DNA of 64,000 nt from Forficula auricularia (GCA_024734495.1 JALMQS010000075.1:3712935-3776934); one strand, 5' to 3'. Shown: positions 45,076-56,587, counted from the stretch's first letter. Notes: generated by a model from the sequence alone, not told the origin. Made by a program: numbers and translations.

Positions 45076-45600
45076 AAAAACGATTTCTGAATAGGATCTG
45101 ATAAGTGGTGCTAATGGTGTCTATAATTTGGTTGAATAGAATCCGGTGCATGCATTAAAGCAGATTGGTTGAGAGATAAACGCCTTCTTCCCTATCCGGA
45201 TTGAATATGGGGTGGGTTTACAAATCGGAAAGGTAAACATTCCCCTCCGCACATTCAAAATAGATTAGTGGCAGGGTAAAAATCATGGAAATCCTTCCTC
45301 AAACACATCGGATAAGCAAATGAAAACGTTTTACCAAGCAATCAGATTTTAGAAAAGCGGGGGAAACGAGCCGCTAGCAGATCCATTGTAATAAAGTAAT
45401 ATTAGGAAAACCTGCTGACGGGTCTATTTAGATTTGGAAAGGGAAGGAAACCAGTTATAACAAAAAGCAGCGTAGACATTTGCCTCAATATCCTGGAATA
45501 TTTTGAAATTTTCACTGAATAGAAGGAGGCAGGGAATCCCAGGATAAATTAGGGATTCCAATTAGTGTTCATGGCTCTGGGTAAACATTGCGTGTCTACA
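45076..45600. other. Slightly GC-richer single-copy DNA
   Basis: No frame or repeat match. Contains repeated GATTGGTTGAGAG- and GGATTCC-like words only by chance as far as I can tell. Confidence 0.3.
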
Positions 45601-45813
45601 TATCTTGTATTTGTCTAATGTAGGAAAGAAGAAAAGCATTTTTTGGACAATATCTTCTCATATTTCTACTATATTATTGAAAGAAAAAGTAAACCTTTTC
45701 AAGACTCAGTACACTGTCTGTAAAATTTGTGCAATTTTTAATCGGATTTACCCAATGGAAGGAAGGTATTCATCACTTTTATCAGTTTAAAACACATCAT
45801 CATCATCATAGAG

Positions 45814-46956
45814 CAAGAATGTCCAAACTTTTGGTTTACAAAGGCCACATTTGAAAAAAAAAAATTGTCTCGGGCCTCAGGTAAAATAATAGACTAATTG
45901 TACCGATTTTGTTAATCAAAAAAGATAGTTAATAATTTAGTATAATGATATCTTTCAAGACAAAGAAGCAAAAATGGCCTAGAATAATAATCTTTGATTT
46001 CTATTTGTTCAGAGTTTTTATTTTAAATCATTAAGCACACGAAAAAGTTTTAATTACTGAAATAATAAATATTTTAGAAAATGCAAATATAAGATGAAGA
46101 TTGTTATTTAAATCAACTGGTGTGTTCACCACAGGACTTTCACATTTTCATTTATTTGAAATCATCGCGACACTACTAATTTACACCCCCTTCCTTTATT
46201 TCGTTTTTGTTTATTTTTTTTATTTTCTCAAAAATCGTTATAGCCGTTTTTGAGAAAATCAAAAAAAAAAAAAACGAAAAATCTTTCATGTAAATGTCGA
46301 TTTCCGGTTTTCCGATTTCAATCAAAAGCTTGCTGTATTCCTTCTAGCGCAGATCGAGCTTAAGTTTCGAATTTCGTAGCTCTGAGACTTATGGTTGCGA
46401 AACGCAGGGGGGTACATACTCTATGAATATAAATGTGAAAGTAAAAATATGAACTTTTTTATTTTTTTACCTCTTAGTGAGTGAGCTTCTAATTTTACTT
46501 TTCGTAAATTTTATTCTTGAAAATTAGCTTATTCTCGTATATGTAAATATTATACAGATATTCTTAATTAAAGTGGTACCATGAATATTTTGAAGACATG
46601 AATATGTGTTTCTGGGTAGATAATTATTATAAAATTCTAATATAAAGAGACATTTTTCTTCAGATCGGTATCTAACTAATTGTGGGTCTTTACTTTCAAT
46701 CAATCAGAAAGTTTGCAGGTAAAAAAATTATATTTAATGAAAATGGAGTCAAAAATAGACTGAAATGGTGATTATTTTCGCGTAAATCTTGAAATCGAGT
46801 TCCAATTCAAAATTCAGTACTTAAAAATTATCAGGGTGAATTGTATCAGATACATTTTTCACTAAGTACATATAAATCTCAATGTTTTAAGGAAGTTTAT
46901 GATTTTATGTAGGGCCGCATTCATTTCACTCCTGGGCCGCGGGTTGGCCATCCCTA
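45814..46956. mobile_element. hAT-like element, 1143 bp, with 8-bp target duplication
   Basis: TCATAGAG flanks it at 45806-45813 and 46957-46964. Ends CAAGAATGTCCAAACTTTTG and the complement of TAGGGATGGCCAACC are a degenerate hAT terminal pair. The right 100 bp match 18688-18800 inverted. No transposase frame survives. Confidence 0.82.
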
Positions 46957-46975
46957 TCATAGAGTATTCATAAAG

Positions 46976-47223
46976 TTTAGGGAAAGCGGTGTTGGTTTAT
47001 AGTGAAACATATTAAACAAAGGAATTATTATTTAACGGGTTATAGTGGTGTTTCACAAAGAGGAAATAAAATTAAAAAATTAAAAAATCTTTTAAATTAT
47101 TTTGGAGATTTTTTATTTATCTCTATACATATTTCGGGCTATGAACCCTTCATCAGGAGGTTAAACAGAACACTGAATATAAAATTTTTTTTATTTTTTT
47201 ACATAGTATCGATGTTATTGTAA
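46976..47223 (-). mobile_element. Hammerhead-family element, partial
   Basis: Head GGTGTTGGTTTATAGTGAAA at about 46990, one arm with TTTCACAAAGAGGAAATAAA, and a minus-strand ribozyme core. The second arm is missing, so it is truncated. Confidence 0.7.
47121..47159 (-). ncRNA. Hammerhead-like ribozyme motif
   Basis: Stem I CTC with GAG, CTGATGA, extra A, stem II GGGTTCATAGCCC, GAA, ATATGTAT (self-complementary with one wobble), A cleavage base. Confidence 0.55.
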
Positions 47224-47244
47224 TACAGGGCGAGTGGGGGGGGG

Positions 47245-47427
47245 GGAGTATTCAGTTCTAAGACTGGTTTGACGCAACCATCATCCATCATCACTATCCG
47301 ATACCAACTCTTTCACTTCTCTAAAAGTCCCATATCCCCTATCTCTCATTATCTGGAAAAAATACTACAATCTAACTCTTCTCCATTTTTCTCACTTCGC
47401 CCTCTAAAAATATCCTTTAACAATAGG
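47245..47427 (-). pseudogene. LINE 3' end fragment
   Basis: On the minus strand the sequence reads GTFREVKEL and ends CAAACCAGTCTTAGAACTG then a GATGATGG-type stretch upstream of it, matching the 3' end of the LINE copy at 54430-54900 (QTFREVKQL, then CAAACCAGTCTTAGGACTG). It is short and frame-broken. Confidence 0.7.
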
Positions 47428-47463
47428 GGTGTGCTTTGAAAATTTTTTTCATTATCTACTTAT

Positions 47464-48311
47464 TAAAGAATTAACATATAAAAATCAAAGAAATAAATTA
47501 CTAGTACTTACATTTCAGAATTTTCAGGTCGTTTAAAAAAAGTATGTTCTTTATCTGATTTTGTGTCGCGAAAGCAACCTTTCACAAAACATTGACGTCG
47601 AGAACTAGGCATATTTAATAATATTTTTAACCGACTTCAAAAAAGGAGGAGGTTCTCTATTCGACTGAATTTTTTTTTTTGTGCCTATGTTACCTCATAT
47701 CTCCGTCAATTGTGAACCGATTTTGAAAAAAAATTTTGCATTGGGTTCAGCCTACCTTTCATAGGTATTAGACCTTTTTATTAGGTTTTTTTAGACCTAA
47801 CTTCTTTGTTTATGAACCGATTTCGATGTTTCTTTTTTTATCCGATAGGGGGGTGTCTTAGCGATGGTGTCATATTAATTTGGTCAAGTTCTGATGATAT
47901 GATCACTATTAATAACATCACTAAAAAGAGAAAAATAAAAATAATTTTTAAGAAAAAAATAAAAACCGACTTCAAAAATTAAATGCAACAAATAAAATAC
48001 ACTAAAAGGTATAAAATGGTTATTATCTTATTTAGTTACAACTAAACATGAAATTACTTTTTGAAGTCGGTGCCAAACAAACTATACCTTTTATGAACCG
48101 TACTCGACGGATCTTACTTAGTACGTTTGGTGGGTACGCTCGCTTATAGGTATAGTTTGTTTGGCACCGACTTCAAAAAGTAATTTCATGTTAATATTTC
48201 TTCGTTTAGTTGTAACTAAATAAGATAATAATTATTTTATACCTTTTAGTGTATTTTATTTGTTGCATTTAATTTTTTAAAAGTCGGTTTTATTTTTTTC
48301 TTAAAAATTTT
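47464..48311 (-). mobile_element. THAP-exon element, copy 2
   Basis: Reverse complement of 24149-25017 with few differences, including the 47630-47935 linker and the 47938-48305 palindrome. Both copies end at the same intron position (near 47464 here, 25017 there). The equal end point suggests a shared boundary or a family of 5'-end derivatives. Confidence 0.8.
47512..47612 (-). CDS. First exon of a THAP-domain protein, partial (copy 2)
   Basis: ATG at 47612; same 33 codons plus two bases, then GTAAGT read on the minus strand at 47511-47506. The C-x4-C and FFKRPEN motifs are kept, with serine for proline near the end. The intron continues only about 45 bp before homology ends. No downstream exon is recognisable in the flanking LINE fragment. 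Confidence 0.62.
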
Positions 48312-48329
48312 TTTACTTCAAATGCGGCC

Positions 48330-48357
48330 CGTTTAATCCAAAAGATTGGACACCCCT
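48330..48357. mobile_element. hAT-like right end
   Basis: GCGGCCCG and then GATTGGACACCCCTG match the complement of CAGGGGTGTCCAATC, the family end seen at 18688 and 19211. Its left partner was not found. Confidence 0.5.
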
Positions 48358-48599
48358 GCCTCACATCACAAGATAGAGAAACATTTTGTATTTTTAACCC
48401 CACATAAAATTCGGCCGTCTCTAAAATAATAATCATTCGATTAAAATTTTAACACGATTTTTTACTAATAGGGTCTCTTCAGATTTTAAACAGTTTTTAA
48501 AAATTTTCAATAATGATTAATAAAGTGAATCAATCAGGAATATAATAATGGATAAATGCATGTCTTTTTTTGAACGAGAATAGAGCCTATTTAATGTAA

Positions 48600-48900
48600 T
48601 GTAGTGCCAAGTGCAGAAGGTAATTAGCTGGGCTGCAGGAGGCCCTTTATTATTACAAGGTCTCTTCGACCTGGAGAGGACTCATCTCATCCATTCAATG
48701 CACTATAATACTACATTAGTAGTAGTGGAATCTCACACCCACTCGTTTTGTTTATGTGCTGGTGTCCAGAAGGGCACTAGATGCAAGGATTAAGGACTCT
48801 ATTCAAGTAAAGAGCGGTTAGGAGAGAGTCTTCAAAAACAAATTATTATTAAAACTGTAAACAGAAATAGTTGGGCGTGTGAAGTGGAATCGTTTATCTG
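48600..48900. other. GC-richer single-copy block
   Basis: Moderately GC-rich, not repeated and with no convincing frame. Candidate conserved non-coding DNA. Confidence 0.3.
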
Positions 48901-49560
48901 CGAATTAGCTAATATCTATCTTTTCATCTGAAATCTTAAATATATAATAGGATACCTTTTAAAATATAATACAAACTTTTAAAAGCCATGTTTTATCACA
49001 CAAGTTATAGTCTTAAACAAGGGAGATACAAGACCTACTTAAAAATTGGAGATAGAAATAAAAATATGGGCAAATTTTATTGATTTGGCAGTATTTTGTC
49101 AGCGAACAGTTTGAGCTGGAATGTTGAAACTTGGCATAAATATACAGTTTATTAATATAAAACACAACGATTTAATTTTTTCCGATTTTATGCTTTTTTC
49201 AGCATCAAATTCTGAAGTTGAAAATCCCAAAATCTAATCACTTCTTTGTTTTGAAAATACAATCATTTTGCAACAGAACAACTTTCTATAACCTTCTCCT
49301 TTTTTCCCAAGTCATCTTGGGTATTGAATCCAGACAAATTGTTTAAAAATGATTTTTCTCCACGTTCCAGATATTTCTAAACAATAATAAAAGGTAAAAA
49401 TTTTCGAGTGAATGTAATCATTTAATGTATATTTTATACTTTTTTATTAGTTGAATAAAAGATTTCACTGTCGATGGTAACAGAATTGTTTTTATTTTAG
49501 GTTAAAAATAAAATAAAATGAGAGAGTCTTCTGTTTTTTAAATAAAATAATTTTTAATTA
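48901..49560. other. AT-rich DNA, may include the end of the Penelope-like element
   Basis: The element's 3' limit cannot be fixed. Sequence to about 49440 shows no match in the window. Confidence 0.35.
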
Positions 49561-49564
49561 TTTC

Positions 49565-49607
49565 TAGAGACTATAGTTTCGAAGGCATTGCCTTCATCAT
49601 CAGTCTA
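49565..49607 (-). ncRNA. Hammerhead ribozyme motif of the Penelope-like element
   Basis: Minus strand: stem I TAGA with TCTA, CTGATGA, one extra T, a 6-bp stem II GAAGGC with GCCTTC around AAT, GAA, the self-complementary ACTATAGT as stem III, then C, giving the canonical GTC cleavage triplet. It lies 158 bp beyond the stop of the GIY-YIG frame and on the same strand. Penelope-like elements are known to carry hammerheads in their terminal regions, so this is the expected place. The unpaired base after CTGATGA is non-canonical. Confidence 0.78.
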
Positions 49608-49764
49608 TCACAAATATTTCAAATTAGTTACAAATTAAGATTTATACATAGAAAATTTTGAAAAATATATAATGTCTTTTTCTTCATGTTTCTTCTTGGG
49701 AGATTAGAATATAACTGGCTCAATATCTGGGTTGCTCTTTTGTTTAGGCATTTTCTAATGAGTT

Positions 49765-50727
49765 TTACCTGAATGAATGGAATGTTTTTAAAAAAGGGTC
49801 ATTGATAATTTCTAGTTTTTCATTTAAAGATTCAATTGGGCTTTTTTCCAAGGATTTTAAAATTTCTAAAGAAAGAATTAAGGGGTCATTGACTTCTTTG
49901 ATCAATTTAATTTTGGATTGATCTGGAAAACTATGATTGTTAGCATTTAAATGCTCTGCAAATGCATAATTTTCATATTTTAATTTGTAGGCTCTCTTGT
50001 GTTCATTGATCCTAATGGATAAATTTCTTTCCGTTTTTCCTATATAAGTTGCATTGCAATCTTGGCATGTCAATTTATATACACCGGATTTTTCATTTTT
50101 CGGAATTTTATCTTTAATTTGACTTAATTCACTTCCTAATGTATATGGTGATCTAAAGATTGTCGCGTACCCTAAAGATTTTAATTTATGCTTTATTTTT
50201 TCGGACATCTTACCATAATATGGTAATATTAGTTTTGGCAGATCTTTAATTTGGGAATTTTGTGAATAGATTAAATTTAAATTTGATTTTTGAATTTTAC
50301 CTTTTAATATTTGATCTATTAAATTGCTTTCATAACCATATTTATAGCTATTTCTTTGATTATCTCTAGTTCTGTTAAAAAATGCTCTTTCTTTAATGGG
50401 ATACTATTTAAACGGTGGATCATTGAATGGAATGCTGCCAATTTATGTGACATTGGTCGACAAGCCATGTTGTGAATTACGGTATCTGTAGATGTATCTT
50501 TCCTATAAATTTCGAATGTGTGTTTATTTTTTTCAATTTTAATTTTAAGGTCTAAATAATTTAATGTTTTTTCTTTTTCTACGGTAAATTTGATTTTTTC
50601 ATGTAATGAATTTATATGTTTTATGAATTTATTGAGAATTCTTTCAGTCCCTGTCCATAAGACAATCACATCGTCAACATATCTATAATAATATTTGATA
50701 TATTGAGAGAATATACTTTTGTTCTCA
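49765..50727 (-). pseudogene. Penelope-like retroelement polyprotein, 5'-truncated, one frameshift
   Basis: The C-terminal part of a reverse transcriptase joined to a GIY-YIG endonuclease, the defining pair of Penelope-like elements. Segment one (50727-50337) holds the catalytic RT motif YRYVDDV, then LNYLDLKI, then YRKDTSTDTVIH and the HSMIHRL thumb region. A one-base frame change near 50337 (EIAIN to YGYE) leads to segment two, open from about 50340 to the stop at 49765. It contains LPYYGKMSEK, then SGVYKLTC-QDC-NATYIGKT (the GVY and YIG motifs with the CxxC typical of this group), the conserved R in IRINEH, and a late LNEK asparagine. The finger/palm N-terminus is cut off at 50728, where a hAT-like end begins. 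It is not functional as it stands. Confidence 0.93.
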
Positions 50728-50840
50728 CAGGGGCGTATCAACGGGGGGGGGGATTAGGTGTCAGGACCACCTCCAAGGGTAGGGCTCATGGGATGAGCAA
50801 CGGCAACGACAAACCGTTTCTTATGGCAAATAAAAAAATA
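50728..50840. mobile_element. hAT-like terminal fragment truncating the Penelope-like element
   Basis: CAGGGGCGTATCAACGGG, then a G run, then ATGGGATGAGCAACGGCAAC and CGACAAACCGTTTCTTATG, shared with 37081-37200. No right end recognised. Confidence 0.6.
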
Positions 50841-51725
50841 TTGATTCTCTTATTAATTCGTAAAAAAATAAACTCCATCGGCTTAAAGAACGTTTTAAGC
50901 CCACGCTACATGTGCTAATTAAATATGCATGACTATTTTATCTTATGAATATGTTGATTGATAGTTTTCAACTAATTCGTATATTTCTTCTCGAAATTGA
51001 ATAGTTATTTTAGGTTGCAATGAAATTCATTGGAAATAGAGAGGGTGGTGAAATTCTTTGAAAGATCAAATGTAGGTATTGGGGCTACAGACAAGGGTAC
51101 CTTTGGAAATGATAGTTGATAGTGACACATCAAGCTAGGAGAAATGAATCGGATTTTGTTTACCCGGTTCTATTCTTCCTGGAAGTCCTTGTTTAACCAT
51201 CGGAGGGTGGTGTCAAGGGATGTCCGGAACCCTGTTAACCTAACATAGGACCACTGAAACTAGCAAGTAAGCAACGGATAGATTTCAGCTAAAAATCAAC
51301 TCGATTACAATCCAAATAAGAATCCTAACTAACGAGTAGATATGCGGAAAACACAAGTTCGGAAGAATGCTTGGATATACCTAACACTTAATAGAGCAAA
51401 TAAAATAAGCCGACTCACATACCGAGGGTTCCGTAGCTAATATATAAAATGTATTACAAGCAGACTCACTTGTCGCTCCGTAAATTCAATTAATTAATTA
51501 ATAGTTGAATAGAGTTGGGCTGGCACAAAAAATATCTAAAAAAATCAATTTTGGACTCTATCACACTGTCATTTTAAAAAATTTAGCCTAATTCTGATAT
51601 TTATAGGAATATTTACTACCATTGATAAAAAAATTTTGTGACCCCACAAAAAAATTCGACCTTCCCATAATCAATCGATTAAAATTTTAATAGCATTTTT
51701 GATTTGGAGGAAATTGTATACCTAT
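50841..51725. other. Unassigned DNA, partly GC-richer (51050-51500)
   Basis: No frame, no repeat. The 51050-51500 part is closer in composition to the single-copy blocks. Confidence 0.3.
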
Positions 51726-51770
51726 CAGTGGCGGTTGATGACTTTTAAACCAGGGGATGGTATCCAAAAA
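51726..51770. mobile_element. Possible hAT-like left end
   Basis: CAGTGGCGGTTGATGAC is a typical hAT-like terminal start. No partner end seen. Confidence 0.35.
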
Positions 51771-52003
51771 AGTATCCTTCATTTTTTGAAATTTTATTTT
51801 AATCTTCGCTTTTTTTTGAAAATTTCATCGAATAAGGCATCATTTTCGTGATTTTTCAAATTTAACATTAGATTTTTAAAAATATATTTTGGGACAATCG
51901 CCCTAAACGGATACTGTTTTGTGTGAGTAAAGGTAGAAGTCAGAAATTAAATCTTGTGACTTCAATGCGAAATTCCAGATGAGAAGAGTATAATATAATA
52001 TAA

Positions 52004-52492
52004 CCGAATGTTTTCTAGATTTGATTCAATCCCGAATCTAATGTAGGGAATTTTTGTCAAATATTGAATGAAAATAATATTTGAACTTATATATTTCTAA
52101 CTTGAAATAATGATATTAAATAAATTTTATAATTTTTCTCATTAATATATCCGAATGTCTAGCGGGCTATACGCGAAATGACGTTGGATTGTAGCTAAGT
52201 GGATCACATCTTTTTCTCTCTTGGTCCAGACTTAATACTCCGCAGACTCCAATAGCGTAATCTCGCAGTAGTCTCGCGAGATAAAAATATATTTTTCAAA
52301 TCAGCGCGATCAAAATAATTCTCGTTGACGTATCAATTATTCTTTGATATATTAATGAGAAAAATTATAAAATTTATTTAATATCATTATTTCAAGTTAG
52401 AAATATATAAGTTCAAATATTATTTTCACTCAATATTTGACAATAATTCCCTACTATAGATTCGCGATTGAATCAAATGTAGAAAACATTGG
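52004..52492. mobile_element. Foldback element with 150-bp arms and a GC-richer loop
   Basis: CCGAATGTTTTCTAGATTTG through ATTAATATATC (52004-52150) is repeated inverted at about 52345-52492. The 195-bp loop is GC-richer and includes CTCGCAGTAGTCTCGCGAG. No target duplication identified and no frame. Confidence 0.88.
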
Positions 52493-53423
52493 ATTCTAAA
52501 ATAATTAATTTCTGATTAATTATTTATAAATCAAATTCAAATTTTATTGGTCACTTTGATTTTGATTTACAAATTTTATACGTATGATCATGAAATTCTT
52601 CTAGTTCATTTATTTGAAGATCAGGTCAAAGCAACAATCGAGAGTAGAAAAAATCCCTCCTGGTCGACGTGAATGTGAAAAGAAAGATGGTTTGTGGTCG
52701 CCATGTATTTTCTATGAATGATGCTGATATCAATCAGAGAGAAAACACCGATAGACTGTAGTGATAAAAAAAAAAAAAGATAGGGTGGCCGCCTTTCAGA
52801 ACCAGAGAGAAATTAATTTTTAATTGCCTACTTGAAATCTTTCATTGAATGCAGAACATAGACCAGAGAGAAGAAGAATTGAAATAGAGATGGCTGCTGA
52901 AATGAATATTAATAATAATGAATAAAATTAAATATTCTCTCAATAGATGCGTTGCTTTTACTTTTCTAGTACGTAATACACACTATGGGGGAATATTATA
53001 ATATTGCATCGTGTTTTTGTTTAATTTTTTTGAACTATATTTATTAAAAGAAAAATAACTATAAGACAAAATCATAACGTTAGGGCTCAACAAACCTCAA
53101 TTTGTTAAAAGATAATATTTTTCAAAATATTTTTTTGTGGATTTTTGAGGGCTTTTGTGTACATTTTACCTCAAAAACCACTAGTCAGCTGTAGGTAGTT
53201 TTTCATTGAAATCGGAACTCTCAATTTGACTTTTAATGCTGATATTTTCCTAAAAATAAATTGATAACTTAAAATAAATATTTAAGTAATGCAACGGAAA
53301 TCCGATACAGAGGAAATCATCGATCGGCAATATTTAAAGAATACAAATTCACTCACCAGCTGGAAATATCTAGAAGAACAAGCACACTCAGCAGGTTCAC
53401 TGCATGATCGCAGGTGGCTACTG
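52493..53423. other. AT-rich DNA, nothing recognised
   Basis: No supported feature. Confidence 0.4.
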
Positions 53424-53426
53424 TAA

Positions 53427-53758
53427 TGGGGCCCATACACTTTCAAACAAATTGCTCAACACAGGCTGTTGCGCAATTTTTTGACAGTGTATTGCTGTGT
53501 TTGATGCGTTGCGCAAATGTTTGACAAGTTTCAAAAATGTTTGAAATATTTTGCACAACGGGAGCGTTTGTGCAACGCGTTGTGTTGTGTATGGGTGAGT
53601 TGTGCAATATTTTCAAGGGTATGAATATGAATGATGCGTTGTGCATCGCTTTGTTGCGCAATTTCTCTGGCAATCTATGGGCCCCGGCAAACGATGCGCA
53701 ACAGAACGTTGCACATCGCATTGTTGTGCAATTTGTTTGACAGTGTATATGGGCCCCT
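53427..53758. mobile_element. Harbinger-like MITE, 332 bp, with TAA target duplication
   Basis: Ends TGGGGCCCATACACTTTCAA and the complement of AGGGGCCCATATACACTGTC are inverted repeats of about 35 bp. TAA flanks both sides (53424-53426 and 53759-53761). GGGCC-type ends with a 3-bp TWA target fit PIF/Harbinger (Tourist-like). The inside is full of TTGTGCAA/TTGCGCAA words, which explains the overlapping frames on both strands. Confidence 0.78.
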
Positions 53759-53967
53759 TAACGGTCAAATACAATATCTCCATAATTTTTCGGACAATAT
53801 CGAAAAATTTTATTTTTATTTTCGTCTCTATTAGATTTAAATTTTGACATAAAATACAATAAGATTTTGTTAAAAAAATACCTGGTTTAATTCTGTGATG
53901 TTGGTAGAATGTTTTAAAGTAGGACTATATACGTATGTGTTTATGAGAGGTGATTGGCGTTCTAGAG

Positions 53968-54174
53968 CAGGGGTCGGCAACCTGCGGCCCGCGGGCCACA
54001 TGCAGCTATTTCGATGTGAAGATGCGGCTTTATTTTAAATCAAAAATCAAATATATATATTCCTAATCAAATACCATAATATTGAATTAAATATGTTAGT
54101 GGCTCTTTAAAAACTGGGAAATTTCGTAAATTGTAACTTTTGGCTTTTCCGTCTCAAAAGATTGCCGACCCCTG
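53968..54174. mobile_element. hAT-like MITE, 207 bp, with 8-bp target duplication
   Basis: CAGGGGTCGGCAACC and the complementary GATTGCCGACCCCTG ends; TTCTAGAG at 53960-53967 and 54175-54182. CAGGGGTCGGCAA is a well-known hAT-family end. Non-coding. Confidence 0.92.
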
Positions 54175-54365
54175 TTCTAGAGCGTTACAACAAAAAAATT
54201 GAATCTTTTCAAACGTTTTGTTGAGACGTAAGAATTTACCATATATTGGACTATTGACTTAACTATTATTAACTATTATTATTTGGTAATTGAGAAAGTC
54301 CGGTTTCTGACATGCAACGACTTTATTTCTATGTGCACATGAAGGGGGCGCTTATGTCCCAGATG

Positions 54366-54412
54366 CTACCGAAAACAAAAACAAAAACAAAAACAAAAAC
54401 AAAAACAAAAAC
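54366..54412 (+). repeat. (CAAAAA)n microsatellite
   Basis: Seven near-perfect AAAACA-type units upstream of the LINE remnant. Confidence 0.9.
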
Positions 54413-54429
54413 TACTATGCTCCTCCTCA

Positions 54430-54905
54430 ATCAGCTTAGCAAACAGGAAGTTGCTATTGAAGACATATGTATGGAGCACAGCCATGTACGGGTGTGAAAC
54501 CTGGACAATTGGAAAAGCGGAGAGAAAGAGATTGGAGGCTTTCGAAATGTGGTGCTACAGAAGAATGATGAATATCAAATGGATGGATAAAATTACAAAT
54601 GAAGAAGTTCTTGGAAGAATCGGAGAAAGAAGAACCTTGTGGAAGAGTCTGAAGAAGAGAAGAGGTCAGATGATGGGGCACACACTGAGACATGGGGGAC
54701 TGCTTAGGGATATCTTGGAGGGGAGGTGGGAAAGAAAAGGGAAGGGGAAGAACCAGATTAGAATATTTCAACCAAATAATTGGGGATATGGGATGCCAGA
54801 CATTTAGAGAGGTTAAACAGCTGGCGGGGGACAGAGTCGAGTGGAGACGGATTGTTGCATCAAACCAGTCTTAGGACTGTATACTCAATGATGATGATGA
54901 TGCTA
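54430..54905 (+). pseudogene. Non-LTR retrotransposon (LINE) 3' end, 5'-truncated
   Basis: Encodes the C-terminal region after the reverse transcriptase: LLKTYVWSTAMYGCETWTIG, then EAFEMWCYRRMMNIKW, DKITNEEVLGRI and GQMMGHTLRHGG. This signature is common to the ends of several LINE clades. A one-base shift near 54760 moves the frame to YFNQIIGDMGCQTFREVK and ends VASNQS with a stop at 54872-54874. The 3' tail is (GATGAT)n at 54888-54903. About 140 codons remain, so this is a dead-on-arrival copy. Confidence 0.9.
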
Positions 54906-55329
54906 CCGGAAATCTTCAGTTGACGCTTCAGTAGTGTCTGAAATACAACCCTTCTTATACTTTACCCTACGAAGTATGAGGAAGTATTTTAAATTATTAT
55001 CCGGGGGGAGGGGGGGGGGGGAGGGTATTTAAGATAGGTACATTTTTATGAACCAATTTTCGAAATTTCAATTAATTCTTCATAATTTAAAAAGGATATG
55101 TATGTGCAATATACTTAAAATTCACAAGGGCCATTTCAGTTGAGCTTAACTATCATCCCTCACATGTCATTTTGTATAATATCTTTCACTCACTTTTATA
55201 TTAATTATTCGTTCTAAGTTCAATATTTGTAAATAATATTTTCGATGTTTGTCACTCCATCATTTGGCGTTTAATTTCCATATAGCTATAATAAAGTGTC
55301 CCTTCTCTATTTATATTTGTGCCACGTGG
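54906..55329. other. AT-rich DNA with a G run
   Basis: A run of G with few interruptions at 55003-55023. Otherwise nothing recognisable. Confidence 0.4.
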
Positions 55330-55600
55330 CTTGTGTCTGGCGAGGATATTAAAATGGGTGCACACAAAAGCTAGCGTAATTGGCCGTGTCACCCACAGGC
55401 TACTGTAGCCTAGCCGGGGGTGGCAGCGATAATCCGCCCTTTGTGACCCAATCAAAATCACACACCTCCCCCACATGGCACACACATACATACACATACA
55501 CAATCGGTCTTCTCAGCTCCTCATTCAATGACACATGGATTCGAGAGAAAGAAAAATACTGAGAGGGACCAGGGGGGATGAAATTCATATTTTCTCATTG
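55330..55600. other. GC-richer single-copy block with CACACATACA tract
   Basis: Three overlapping short frames on both strands, none with a family resemblance; a CA/CATA microsatellite at about 55478-55502. Candidate conserved non-coding DNA. Confidence 0.3.
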
Positions 55601-56005
55601 AGACCTATCAAATTGATTCTACCAAAACAAAAAATAACAAAATATAGGAAAATTTTGAATTCAAGGTGTGACTAGACAGTAGAATTCATTTTACGCAGTG
55701 GTTACGTTATATAAAAATACCGCTTATATTAAGAATTGACATTCAATCAAATCTTGGTCTTAGGTGGTATAGTTCCAATAAAACAAACAAGGATACGGAA
55801 TTATTTAAGCACTTAGCGCTTAGCGCCATCCGTGGCCAAAAAAACAACTTCAAGTACAATAATAGTGTATAAAAGCAATAGGCATTTACGAAAAATAATT
55901 AATTTCATAAAAAATACAATATTTAAAAGCTAAAATAAGCATAGATTTCCGTAATAAATAAATTTGTTAAAAAACATTTAAAATAATAGCTTGAAAAATA
56001 TAAAA
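55601..56005. other. AT-rich DNA, nothing recognised
   Basis: No supported feature. Confidence 0.35.
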
Positions 56006-56587
56006 ATCTCAACAAAAACACTTGTGTAAAAAAGGCCAAGTTCGATTAATAAAATCCATTTGCCAAAAAAGTAGTGAGATCTAATGCGCTGCCAAGTTCA
56101 ACATCATCAATTTATTAAATGAGTCGAGAATATATTAGTAACTTCAATTAAAACGCATGTTTTTCATTTCGCATGTCCCTCTATATTTTTTATTGATTTC
56201 ACATTTTTAGTTGAAATTATTTTCATAAAACTTGGCTTTTACGCATTAAATTATTATTATTATTGTTTGATAGGGGCTCCACCACTCCCCTCTTATTAAG
56301 ATCCGATGATATGGTAACTAGTAATTCGTGACATACATAATAATGCGTAAAAGCCAAGTTTTATGAAAATAATTTCAACTAAAAATGTGAAATCAATAAA
56401 AAAATATAGAGGGACATGTGAAATGAAAAACATGCGTTTTAATTGAAGTTACTAATATATTCTCGACTCATTTAATAAATTGATGATGTTGAACTTGGCA
56501 GCGCATTAGATCTCACTACTTTTTTTGGCAAACGGATTTTATTAATCGAACTTGGCCTTTTTTTACACAAGTGTTTTTGTTGAGATT
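56006..56587. mobile_element. Foldback element K, long copy
   Basis: Arms of about 245 bp start AATCTCAACAAAAACACTTG and end with its complement; the loop is at about 56255-56340. The terminal 40 bp and the CCAAGTTCG/AGTGAGATCTAATG core are shared with 19513-19735. Arms are nearly perfect, so it is young. Confidence 0.9.

Noticed and set aside
53443..53847. Several overlapping frames as coding
   Set aside because: They lie within a Harbinger-like MITE with a TAA duplication; the repeated TTGYGCAA words create the frames.
54312..54497. Lysine-threonine repeat frame as a gene
   Set aside because: It reads through a CAAAAA microsatellite in the wrong frame relative to the LINE remnant.
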